DNA from: Kangiellaceae bacterium
Lineage (GTDB): Bacteria > Pseudomonadota > Gammaproteobacteria > Enterobacterales > Kangiellaceae
Reading direction: 5' to 3'
Assembly: GCA_016743995.1 (NCBI GenBank)
Contig: JADGFG010000006.1
Span: 1 to 49,894, forward strand
Length of the DNA: 49,894 nt
Position 1 is the first letter of the stretch. Every line of letters starts with the position of its first letter. Below the pieces are notes generated by a model. That model was given only the letters and a program-made list of their open reading frames with translations. It ran no database searches and was not told where the DNA came from. Made by a program: the position numbers and the translations under genes. Below are positions 35,801 through 43,111 of this stretch, in pieces.

Positions 35801-36249
35801 TTTCTGCGAAAGAGCTTGATAAGGAAACGGAAGAGGTCAAAGATATCTGGGATTCATCAAGCGGTAAGTCAGGCGGGGAAAAAGAATCATTTGCCGGCGT
35901 TATTGTGGCTGCTAGTTTGGCTTATGTGTTGACCCCTGATGGCTGCGATCGCCCAATTTATAGTACTGTCTTTCTGGATGAAGCATTTTCAAACACCTCT
36001 GAAAGTGTTAGTCGCCGGGTATTAGCGGTATTTAAGGAGTTAAAAATTCATGTGAACCTGATCACGCCTTATAAAAACTTAAATCTTGCTCGTGAGTCTG
36101 CTAATTCTTTAATTATTGCAGAGCGGGATAAGAACCTGCATGAGAGTCGATTGTCAGAAGTGACCTGGGAAACAATTGATGAAAAGATAAGAAATGAGCA
36201 AGAAGCTTTGATTCGTGATGAGGGGATTGTGATTGAGGAGATTACATAA
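32881..36249 (+). CDS. jetC: Wadjet protein JetC (MukB/SMC-like ATPase)
   Basis: The protein has 1122 residues. Walker A GDNGAGKS at 47-54, ABC signature region SSGKSGGEKESF at about 992-1003, Walker B VFLDEA at 1030-1035; heads are separated by two long coiled coils and a central hinge region around 480-600. It carries the MukB-type WGSF start. It is the loop-extruding motor of the complex. All catalytic motifs look intact. It overlaps jetB and shares one base with jetD (TAATG). Confidence 0.96.
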   Translation: MSHNPESFESLFGVDQIKLSELSVCNWGSFHNIHTVAIDPDGTLITGDNGAGKSTLIDGLMALLLPPGKAKFNVAAAQGDSSDRNLMSYIRGSFGSEQDGNQTSTMNKRTGATSTVLRAVYRSNDGKVITLAAMFWTTKPTSSLSDLKRIYLVAQRDIKIQEIHKAFADNNPRALKQYLKSDKDIQPYADSFNEYQEAYCRALHIENRNAPGLLARALGLKKIENLTSLIRTLVLEPSNIREDAQGAVEEFEELNKIHDLLLDARKREETLIKLPQVNQRYEIAIAKSEALVQQRENLSYFIAKQCFTLHGIRLNKISEIIKLHEVLLHQAKEKEKLAQTKMTQCYADYHGAGGDRIDAIKDNVERAKEKLAQATKNASAYQKMSRELVLNHDLKLQQFTINQKTANDTLARSEELLEPAMEKVGTSAGNLQNKNTEFQEANTEYREIKSRPDSNIPAKYQHLREEICSSLEIPKDELMFVGELIDIKEEEKSWQGAIERALGGIKLTLAAPSHKYQLITKWLNIRHTSLHVRVQVVKKVSGTSDFKTDGFLRKLRWRNHAYREWTKQFLAYHDLHCVADVEALNKTPYSMTQQGLMQLQQGRFEKKDNARIDDTKNWYLGFSNKSRLLSLESLMQELGETISKLTDEKQLADKEYRALNDRLLKLSQYVEYSWFEIDTNARQVAVKEFQTELLELQSIGGELNKAERLYHESVECLDDCKKKASNEQRMLDTKIQEHVRCGSTIEDLKHDAEVEIDTEVDKQLFDKVGLLVEDDLKVIDRKKDNIRLKIEKQHDKSSEDVRICTSQATGIMAKFLNSWKAIATDWGTDLRSIPEYMTYLDELQNEGLPGFVEEFKQRLNKNSIQTLVNIRGKISSEREDIVERISIINDVLGKTEFRRGTYLRLESRRENWPNVVWFEKKLQMIIGSVNNYEHEKRFAQLREVIDILQKASDTASYQLQDSQRLLDPRHQMSFSAKELDKETEEVKDIWDSSSGKSGGEKESFAGVIVAASLAYVLTPDGCDRPIYSTVFLDEAFSNTSESVSRRVLAVFKELKIHVNLITPYKNLNLARESANSLIIAERDKNLHESRLSEVTWETIDEKIRNEQEALIRDEGIVIEEIT

Positions 36250-37430
36250 TGGAATGGGGTTTGACACCAAAGAAGTGCCAACAAAAAGTTGAAAACTTGG
36301 AATGGGATAATAGCGCCAACTTAAGAAAACGGCTTTCTGGAGAACGTGCATTTCCAATCACTCTGTCATTGAAGTCGCCAACGAGCTCTGAAGCTTTATC
36401 CGACATCAGCCAATTTACGGATTTCGTAAAAGTGTGGCGTGATTGGCCTAATCAGCACCAGGTCGAATGGAAAAAGGTGGCTTACCGAAACAATGGTACC
36501 CATGAGGTGCCGACAAAATTAGTTTTAAATACATTTCAAGAGTTTGTTGATTTTCTCGGTCATCATGCTCAATTAAGATCGGCTTCTTGGCAACAATTAA
36601 TTGAGCCTATACTAGCGTACGATCGTTCTCTTTATCCTGTATTGGTCAAAAACCTCACAACGATTGAAAAACTGACTATCATTGATGTTAACTTACTGGT
36701 GTTAGTGTTACCGCAATTAAAAAGAGGTATAGGGAGTGACATGTATTTGCGTGCACTCCCATTGATTGGCGCAGACACCAAATTTCTTGAAGCCAACATA
36801 AAATTGTTCGAGTTGATTTTAGATCACTTAATGTGTGGTCAGGTCATGAAATGCGACGGGATTATTGGTTGGTTAGGTTGTAAAGAAAACCCTAAAGGTT
36901 TATTGAGTGTGCGGCCGTTGTGCTTGCAAACAAAAAAAGCGATGGCAGGAATCCCTTTGCTGCAAATGTACAGTCAGGACTTATATGAGTATAAGTTACC
37001 GGCGTCAAACATTCTTGTGGTTGAAAATATGCAATCTGGTTTGGCGTTACCTGAAATGGCAGATACAATCGCAGTTTTTGGTGGTGGAAGAAACCTTACT
37101 TGGATGAAAGCAAATTGGCTTAAATCAAAAAGAGTAGGGTACTGGGGTGATATTGACTCCTGGGGCTACGTACTATTAAATGACGCAAGAAGAAACTGTG
37201 CTGGTGTTGCTTCTCTAATGATGGACAAGAGCGTACTTGATGAGCATTTTGAACGAATTGTTGAGGAGAAAACACCTTATGATGGCACCCTTGGACTTCT
37301 AACTGCTCCAGAGGAAGCTGCCCTAAAGTGTTTGATGGAGAACAATGGATTTGTGGCTCGATTAGAGCAGGAAAGGCTTTCTTCAGATTATATTTCAACA
37401 CAACTTAAAAAATGGCTGTATTTCAAATAG
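36249..37430 (+). CDS. jetD: Wadjet nuclease JetD (DUF3322/DUF2220, TOPRIM)
   Basis: The protein has 393 residues. The N-terminal DUF3322 arm (MEWGLTPKKC...) binds DNA. The C-terminal TOPRIM-like domain has ILVVENMQSG with Glu at about 259 and GYWGDIDSWG with the DxD at about 301-303, so metal-binding residues are present. JetD relates to topoisomerase VI A subunits and makes the double-strand cut. Last gene of the operon; 156 bp after its stop lies the dif site. Confidence 0.94.
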   Translation: MEWGLTPKKCQQKVENLEWDNSANLRKRLSGERAFPITLSLKSPTSSEALSDISQFTDFVKVWRDWPNQHQVEWKKVAYRNNGTHEVPTKLVLNTFQEFVDFLGHHAQLRSASWQQLIEPILAYDRSLYPVLVKNLTTIEKLTIIDVNLLVLVLPQLKRGIGSDMYLRALPLIGADTKFLEANIKLFELILDHLMCGQVMKCDGIIGWLGCKENPKGLLSVRPLCLQTKKAMAGIPLLQMYSQDLYEYKLPASNILVVENMQSGLALPEMADTIAVFGGGRNLTWMKANWLKSKRVGYWGDIDSWGYVLLNDARRNCAGVASLMMDKSVLDEHFERIVEEKTPYDGTLGLLTAPEEAALKCLMENNGFVARLEQERLSSDYISTQLKKWLYFK

Positions 37431-37832
37431 TTTTATCACTTGTAACGGATGTTTAGTTGAACTGTATAGACCTTTTTACCGTTGTGTAGTTAATGCTAAT
37501 CTGAGCTCAATTTCTAACATATTCCCAAAGGTGCAAACTATGAGAATTTCGTGGAAGGCGCACGAACAAAAACTATACCTCACTCTATTTAACATAATAT
37601 ACATTATGCGTAATCAAAGTTATTTAAAGTCGTTCAAGATGAATGACTGGCCAAACCTGCAAAATCTAGTCTGACGCTTTATTATCAAGGCTTATGTTTA
37701 ATCCCTAAATTACGTTATTTTTTCTAACTGTCGGGTTTCTTTCTGTTTCCTTTCGGTACAGGTTAAATGGCAGACATTATAAATTGACATATTAGACGAC
37801 AATTATGTGTCTCGAATTTATGGTTTATAAGG
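37431..37832. other. Intergenic region containing dif
   Basis: About 400 bases between the convergent jetD and CPBP genes with no coding frame. It contains the 28-bp dif site at 37587-37614. No clear terminator for jetD is visible. Confidence 0.7.
37587..37614 (-). other. dif: Chromosomal dif site (XerCD target)
   Basis: On the minus strand the site reads XerC arm ATTACGCATAA, central hexamer TGTATA, XerD arm TTATGTTAAAT. The last 24 bases equal the E. coli dif sequence; only the outer four bases of the XerC arm differ, which is usual between species. XerCD resolve chromosome dimers here, activated by FtsK. The replication terminus is thus within this window. No second full copy is present, so there is no direct sign of a Xer-integrated element. 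Confidence 0.93.
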
Positions 37833-38570
37833 TTAAGGAGCCAATACCAATCCTGCATCGATAAAGAAATGAATCAAAATCATTATCTCTAATCTTTTCA
37901 GGCCCATTAGAATAAATGGAACACCAAATGCTATCCCTCCAATTACATAAGGCATCACTTGCTCTATACTTCTGGGTTCGCCATGTATTAATACAAATGA
38001 TGCAACGGTAACAGGCAGAATAAGCCAGGGATTTGAAATCCATCGTTTTAACCGTGTAAGAGCAAAGCCTCTAAACAAGACTTCTTCCGTCACTGCAGCG
38101 GTTAATGCGGTAATAATCATAAATAATCGCTCTACAGTACTAACTGGACCGATAAAATGGGACTGGGATTTCACAGGAAGTTGTTCACCATAAAGTATAC
38201 CTGGCATTACAATGGCAGATATAGACAAAAGTGCGAAAAGAAGCATAAACCATAGCTTATATTTAATAAACCATTGCCAGTTAACACCAATTGAATCCCA
38301 ACTCTGCTTGTTTTTACTAAGAGCCATCCAGACAAATAGAAAGGATATCCAGTGAAAAATAAAGTTTGATAAATGAAAGTACCACCATTCAGTTCTAAGA
38401 TTTTCGTCTAACAATGACATCAAAAATTCTTCAGGCACCAGGGGTAGAAAAATACGACCAAAAAAATCCGTACTATAAAGTAATGGATAGGCGACAAGCA
38501 CAGCAAAAAGCGCGATCAATGTCGTTTTATCGATACCCTGTTTCAGGGCGCTATTAATGGCTGATGACAT
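37833..38570 (-). CDS. CPBP (Abi/Rce1-like) intramembrane metalloprotease
   Basis: The protein has 245 residues and about seven hydrophobic helices. The three CPBP motifs are present: EEVLFRG (about 162-168, catalytic Glu pair and Arg), FVLIHG with its His (about 191-196) and HFFID (about 234-238). Family members cleave membrane-anchored peptides and can confer bacteriocin self-immunity or process prenylated proteins. It is monocistronic, next to dif and pointing towards it. Substrate unknown. Confidence 0.88.
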   Translation of the reverse strand: MSSAINSALKQGIDKTTLIALFAVLVAYPLLYSTDFFGRIFLPLVPEEFLMSLLDENLRTEWWYFHLSNFIFHWISFLFVWMALSKNKQSWDSIGVNWQWFIKYKLWFMLLFALLSISAIVMPGILYGEQLPVKSQSHFIGPVSTVERLFMIITALTAAVTEEVLFRGFALTRLKRWISNPWLILPVTVASFVLIHGEPRSIEQVMPYVIGGIAFGVPFILMGLKRLEIMILIHFFIDAGLVLAP

Positions 38571-38757
38571 TCGACTACCTTAAATAATTGACTCTACTCT
38601 GATTCCATCAATCATGGTTCTTCAGATAACGGATTAAGTCGTTGATTGATTTTGTAAAGAAGATAAATTAGGCTGGCTATACAGAGCAACTCTTAATGCG
38701 TGAGAACGGTGAAATTAGTCGTGAATCACACCTCAAAAAGGCAAAGTACCATTGACG

Positions 38758-39555
38758 ATGCGTGAATTCTTCAAAACCTATACCGTAAATGCGCTAGCTT
38801 TAAGCAAAAAAAACAGGCTTTTTGACTATATTCTTCTCACAGTTGTGGTTTTTCTTCTAATTTTAGTTAAACCTTTTGGACTTGACCAAATTAGCCTTGA
38901 GACAATTGGTTATTGGATAATTATTTGTATCGAAGGTTTTTGTCTGTATGCATCCATATTTTATTTCGGTGAGAAATATTTACTGGCCCTGAAACTACCT
39001 TATCCGCTTGTGCTGATTCTTTTAGCCTTAGTTGCAGGGTTTTTAATGTGTTTCGTGGTTACTTTCACTATTTCCGTTTATTTTGATGTGCCTACTGAGT
39101 ATTGGGCAAGGTTGCCTGTTCTTTTCCCGCAGACGCTTATCATTGGTGGAGTACTTATCTGTGTCTCTATGGTTAGAGACTACATAAAGCACCAGAATGA
39201 TTTACTCAATAAAAATCGCCAGGAAAAAAAGAAACAAGATTCCCTGTATAAATTCATGCAGAAACTACCAAAAGAGTTACGTGGCGAACTTCTCTGTCTT
39301 GAGATGGATGACCATTATATTAAGGTTCATACGGATAAGGGACGACATATGTTATTGATGCGAATGAAAGATGCTATTACCGAGCTTGAAGGACATAAAG
39401 GACTCCAGGCCCATCGCTCATGGTGGGTTTCTGAAAACGCGATAATGAGTAGCGTGAAAGAAGGAAGGAATACTTTTCTCAATCTTAAGAGTGATATTAT
39501 TGTGCCGGTATCAAGAACTTACCTGCCAGAATTTAAAGTAAGAAACCTCTTATAA
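38758..39555 (+). CDS. Membrane-bound LytTR-domain transcriptional regulator
   Basis: The protein is 265 residues from the ATG at 38758 (a TTG two codons upstream also exists). Four hydrophobic segments at about 22-42, 52-70, 80-105 and 120-142 form a membrane domain, then a basic linker. The C-terminal LytTR DNA-binding domain spans about 165-262 (LLCLEMDDHYIKVHT, LQAHRSWWVSENAI, VPVSRTYLPEF). Such one-component regulators control nearby genes, often transporters or proteases; the divergent CPBP gene is a possible target. Confidence 0.87.
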   Translation: MREFFKTYTVNALALSKKNRLFDYILLTVVVFLLILVKPFGLDQISLETIGYWIIICIEGFCLYASIFYFGEKYLLALKLPYPLVLILLALVAGFLMCFVVTFTISVYFDVPTEYWARLPVLFPQTLIIGGVLICVSMVRDYIKHQNDLLNKNRQEKKKQDSLYKFMQKLPKELRGELLCLEMDDHYIKVHTDKGRHMLLMRMKDAITELEGHKGLQAHRSWWVSENAIMSSVKEGRNTFLNLKSDIIVPVSRTYLPEFKVRNLL

Positions 39556-39691
39556 AGAAATATTCTCAGTTAGTTAATGTGTAGCCTATCTGGGTTAATA
39601 GCCTCAAGAGGGCTGAAAGCTTAGATAAAATAATAATATACAGCGAGCACAAGCAACATAATCTGTAGTGTAAATCAGAGTAAATATGCCT

Positions 39692-39737
39692 ATAACTATA
39701 ACATCCCATAATTACAGTTATGGGATGTTATAGTTAT
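39692..39737. repeat. 46-bp hairpin (20-bp perfect inverted repeat) before the integrase
   Basis: ATAACTATAACATCCCATAA is followed by TTACAG and its exact reverse complement. The arms are perfect. It ends 49 bp before the recombinase ATG. It could be a terminator, an operator or a recombination site; no T tract follows. Confidence 0.85.
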
Positions 39738-39786
39738 TTGCGAAAGATTGTGTTATAAATGTTTCTAGTTTATTCAAAGGCTCGAT

Positions 39787-40941
39787 ATGACTAAAACATT
39801 ATCAAAATATGATTTGCTGGGCGATTCGGCTGAGCGTTCTCTTGTACAGGCTCAGGTTGAACAACGTCTGGATGACTGGTTAAGAGTCACGCGGCACTCT
39901 GTTGCTGAAAATACACTAAAAGCTTACAAACGTGACTGGGAGATATTCTCTCGCTGGTGTTTTGATTCAGGAGTAAGTGCTTCTGATAATTGTAATTCTG
40001 ATAGTAAAACCATCAGACATCCTTTACCGGCATCACCGTCAACCATTATTGATTTTATTCAGTCCCAGATTGGGTATCGAGCCCCCGCTTCTATCAGGCG
40101 ATGTTTATCAACTATATCTAAAATTCATAATGCGGCAGGTGTTGTTAATCCATTGCTGGATGGTCTGGTGATCACTGCAAAAAATGAAATTGGTCGTGGC
40201 CTCAGGGATGAATTTAAAAAGCGTCCACATCATAATTATGCTGGCCAACAGCGTCAGGCCTCTGGTTTAACATGGAGTCACCTGTTAAAAATTAAAGAAT
40301 TACTGAAAGTTTCACCTTTAGTTGAAGCGACAAATTTACCCGTGGTAAAAGCTAAAGCAGTACGAAGACAAAATGGAATCTGGCTCAAAAACGCAAGGGA
40401 CCGTGCTTTAATCTTTCTCGGTTACGATACTTTATTAAGAGTGAGTGAGCTAATCTCCGTATCAGTTGAAGCTATTAATTTCGAAAACGATGGTTCAGCC
40501 ATTGTCACCATTGGTAAGCGGAAAGATAACCAGGAGGGTGAAATTGCGAATAGCTATGTTGCACCCGATACGGTTAAAGAGATAAAACGCTGGATGCTTT
40601 ATTCTGGTATCAATACAGGCCCCCTCTTCTGTTCAGTGACTAAAAGCGGAACGCTAAGGTTAGATAAAGAATTTCAGTTACCCAAACCACTCACTCGTCG
40701 AAATGTTGCTGATTTATATAAGGCAACCGCAGATAAAATTGGAGAATCGTCAGAATTATTTAGCTGTCATTCGACCAGAGTTGGCGCTACGCAAGATATG
40801 CTGGAAGAAAATATTGGTATGCTTGCAGTAAAACAAGCTGGCAGGTGGAAATCAGATCGTATGCCTTCTCAATATGCGAAAAAGGTAGAGGCCAGGCGCG
40901 GTGGTATGGCTCAGCTTTCTATGAAAAAAAATCGAACGTAA
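39787..40941 (+). CDS. Tyrosine recombinase / site-specific integrase
   Basis: The protein has 384 residues. A core-binding domain (about 24-130; SVAENTLKAYKRDWEIFSRW) precedes the catalytic domain. Active-site residues visible are Arg218 in LLRVSEL, Lys near 244-246 (GKRKDN), His328 and Arg331 in CHSTR, Trp354 in GRWKS and the nucleophile Tyr363 in PSQYAKK, so it looks active. It is longer than XerC/D and has a polar insertion around 62-80. Its location about 2 kb from dif is suggestive but it is not XerC or XerD. The 46-bp hairpin upstream may be its target or operator. Confidence 0.9.
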   Translation: MTKTLSKYDLLGDSAERSLVQAQVEQRLDDWLRVTRHSVAENTLKAYKRDWEIFSRWCFDSGVSASDNCNSDSKTIRHPLPASPSTIIDFIQSQIGYRAPASIRRCLSTISKIHNAAGVVNPLLDGLVITAKNEIGRGLRDEFKKRPHHNYAGQQRQASGLTWSHLLKIKELLKVSPLVEATNLPVVKAKAVRRQNGIWLKNARDRALIFLGYDTLLRVSELISVSVEAINFENDGSAIVTIGKRKDNQEGEIANSYVAPDTVKEIKRWMLYSGINTGPLFCSVTKSGTLRLDKEFQLPKPLTRRNVADLYKATADKIGESSELFSCHSTRVGATQDMLEENIGMLAVKQAGRWKSDRMPSQYAKKVEARRGGMAQLSMKKNRT

Positions 40942-41001
40942 AAGATACCCAAATGCCTGTCTGGTATTAAAAGCCATTATTACGCCAATGGAATTGAAAA
41001 A

Positions 41002-41023
41002 GCCCGAACATTACTGAACGGGC
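41002..41023 (-). terminator. Terminator of the vWA gene
   Basis: On the minus strand GCCCG-(12 nt)-CGGGC is followed directly by TTTTTC. It lies about 57 bp after the stop of the vWA gene and also faces the end of the integrase gene. Confidence 0.65.
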
Positions 41024-41079
41024 GCTGGCGGGCATAAAATCCATTTCTATCGCTATACGTCAAGCGATAAAAAACTAAA

Positions 41080-41775
41080 TTAGTCCTTTTTAATATCACT
41101 TATCGCATAAGTTGCATCTTCACCTCTTTCCAGAGATGATTCCAGAGTTTTTGTTACTGCGGCCAGAAATGTACGAAAGTGAGCTTTACCCGCGTTAACT
41201 CTAAAAAAGTGCTCATCTGTTGAAGCGATTTGTTTCAATACCGCTTCATCAGCATCGCTACCGTAGGCAACGCTGACAATATCAGAAATTTCTTTGAGGT
41301 CGACTAACAATTCATCACTCACATTACTGTGTCCATCAGAAAGAAAAAAGCAAACTGGGCGAAGGTATTTATATCCTTGATCTCTCACTTGATTAAACTG
41401 ATTAACAGCCTCTATACAATGCTGAATCGCGCAATTAAAGTTTGTGCCACCTACCGCATCAAGCGGTTTGAACAGATTGTTCAAGTCCGCTGCAGCAATA
41501 CCTGAGTGGAGTAAATCTGCATTGGTATTGAAACTGACAATGGATAAAAAGTAACCATTCTTATTCTGGCTCTGGGCCAAGTCATTAATGAGTACCTCCT
41601 GAACTGAGTCATTCACATCCTTAATATTTTCACCAGCCATAGAACCACTAGTGTCTATACAGGCAATAACATGCTGCTTACAGGCTGAATTGACGCCTAA
41701 TGGCGTTTTTCGTCTTGGTTTTTTTTCCTCTACTTTGAAGTTATTTTCAAAAGGAACATTGATCATCTCGGTCAT
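41080..41775 (-). CDS. TerY-like vWA-domain protein of a TerY-P triad
   Basis: The protein has 231 residues. A von Willebrand A domain with a complete MIDAS: DTSGS at 41-45, the Thr in GGTNF and the Asp in SDGHS. No signal peptide, so it is cytoplasmic. The family belongs to tellurium-resistance (Ter) associated vWA proteins, which form a conserved triad with a PP2C phosphatase and a Ser/Thr kinase. Here the other two lie just across a divergent promoter region of about 280 bp. TerY-P triads have been reported as anti-phage systems. The MIDAS probably binds a phosphorylated partner or scaffold. Confidence 0.85.
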   Translation of the reverse strand: MTEMINVPFENNFKVEEKKPRRKTPLGVNSACKQHVIACIDTSGSMAGENIKDVNDSVQEVLINDLAQSQNKNGYFLSIVSFNTNADLLHSGIAAADLNNLFKPLDAVGGTNFNCAIQHCIEAVNQFNQVRDQGYKYLRPVCFFLSDGHSNVSDELLVDLKEISDIVSVAYGSDADEAVLKQIASTDEHFFRVNAGKAHFRTFLAAVTKTLESSLERGEDATYAISDIKKD

Positions 41776-42053
41776 TTTACAATCCTCGTCGTTGATTACA
41801 GTGACGAGAATAAATTTAACATCAGGTTAGCAATTTAACGATCCAGAAACCTGGAAATTACACATGGCATTAATTGCTTATTACCGTGTTATTTTTCAAG
41901 TATGCATGTTTTAACTGTAATAGTGAAAACCCGGTTTTACAGATTCCTGGAATGCATATGCCTTCAAAAGGTATAAGATTTGAATATTGAAGTGCAGCTT
42001 TAAATTGTTGATATCAGACAACTTTGAGTCTCAGTTACAGGAGCGTTGCCACC

Positions 42054-42221
42054 ATGAAAATTAATACAAAAAAACTAACGGTGTCAGATGAGTTTATCAA
42101 ACACTGCCTGGAAATTGGTGTTGATATAGAAAACGCAATGCTTAGTCCATCAAAAAACAACACCGATGTTCAAAAAATACTAGCAGCACTGCAGCAATTG
42201 AAAACAACCCACAATAAATAA
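42054..42221 (+). CDS. Small hypothetical protein ahead of the PP2C gene
   Basis: The protein is 55 residues from the ATG at 42054, with GGAG at 42040-42043; an upstream frame from 42024 lacks a ribosome site. It starts MKINTKKLTVSDEF and continues with a short helical pattern (FIKHCLEIGVDIENAM). It ends 23 bp before the phosphatase gene and is probably first in that operon. No known family. It is an extra component compared with the minimal three-gene triad and may be a substrate or small regulator. Confidence 0.55.
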   Translation: MKINTKKLTVSDEFIKHCLEIGVDIENAMLSPSKNNTDVQKILAALQQLKTTHNK

Positions 42222-42244
42222 ACCTGACTGGAAGGAATAAAGTT

Positions 42245-43111
42245 ATGACGACTAGAAGACAACACATCGCCACCCATAAACCCAGATTAATTTGTGCGAA
42301 ATCAAAGCGCACGACAAATAAAATGGAAGAAAAAAATATTAAATCAACAACTCGGATTTTTTCACTGAAAGGCGGTGCCTCAGAGTGTGGCCTGTACCGA
42401 GAAAAAAACGAAGATGCGGTCAGACTCGGCAGAAGCTCAGAGAATGCTACTTTTATGGTGGTGTGTGATGGTTTGGGCGGAATTGTTGGCGGTGACGAAG
42501 CTTCTCAATTTACCGCTAAAAAAATCGCAAAACTACTCATGGAACTACCAGCAAAAGTCAATGTACTTCACTACATCAGTGAGGCTATCTATAAGGTTGA
42601 AGCTGAATTTAAACGTCAGAACATTCCGGGCAGAACGACACTTATTGTTGCAGTAGTGCATGACCAGTTTCTTTATTACGCTTATATAGGTGATGGAGCG
42701 CTGAATGTTTTGTACCCTAATGGACAAATACTTCAGCTGCTTACACCTCAGCGCCCCGCTTCCGCACCCGATAATTTTCTCGATTCCAGTTTTGGCAGTG
42801 AAATTCATGGTGAGCCTGTTCTTGGCTCTCTAAAGCTCAGCGATGGCTGTGCCGTATTTGCAATGACTGATGGCGCTTCAGATTTAACTGATGGTATCTT
42901 TCCGGCAAAATTAATAGGCAAGTTTAGAACAGAACAAATTCCCCTGAAACAAATAGCCAGAGATTTTGTGATGGAATTAATCAATGCAAAAGATGATTCA
43001 GGTATACATCTACATTCTGATAATGCGAGTGCCGCTTTCATTGTTTCCTCCAGCTTAACAATGATGAAAAATCTGGGAGCCGCTTATGAAGCGCATCATC
43101 AAACTGAATAG
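42245..43111 (+). CDS. PP2C-family protein phosphatase (TerY-P triad)
   Basis: The protein has 288 residues. PP2C motifs: REKNEDAV (Asp57), VVCDGLGGIVGGDEAS with the DGxGG metal site at 75-79, AYIGDGALNVLY, FAMTDGASD and a late SDNASAAFIV with metal-binding Asp. It has a basic 40-residue N-terminal tail. It should remove phosphate from Ser/Thr, opposing the kinase encoded next; the genes overlap by 26 nt, so they are translated together. Confidence 0.9.
   Translation: MTTRRQHIATHKPRLICAKSKRTTNKMEEKNIKSTTRIFSLKGGASECGLYREKNEDAVRLGRSSENATFMVVCDGLGGIVGGDEASQFTAKKIAKLLMELPAKVNVLHYISEAIYKVEAEFKRQNIPGRTTLIVAVVHDQFLYYAYIGDGALNVLYPNGQILQLLTPQRPASAPDNFLDSSFGSEIHGEPVLGSLKLSDGCAVFAMTDGASDLTDGIFPAKLIGKFRTEQIPLKQIARDFVMELINAKDDSGIHLHSDNASAAFIVSSSLTMMKNLGAAYEAHHQTE

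Noticed and set aside
39628..39645. ATAATATACA shared with the dif core.
   Set aside because: Flanking arms do not match; AT-rich coincidence.
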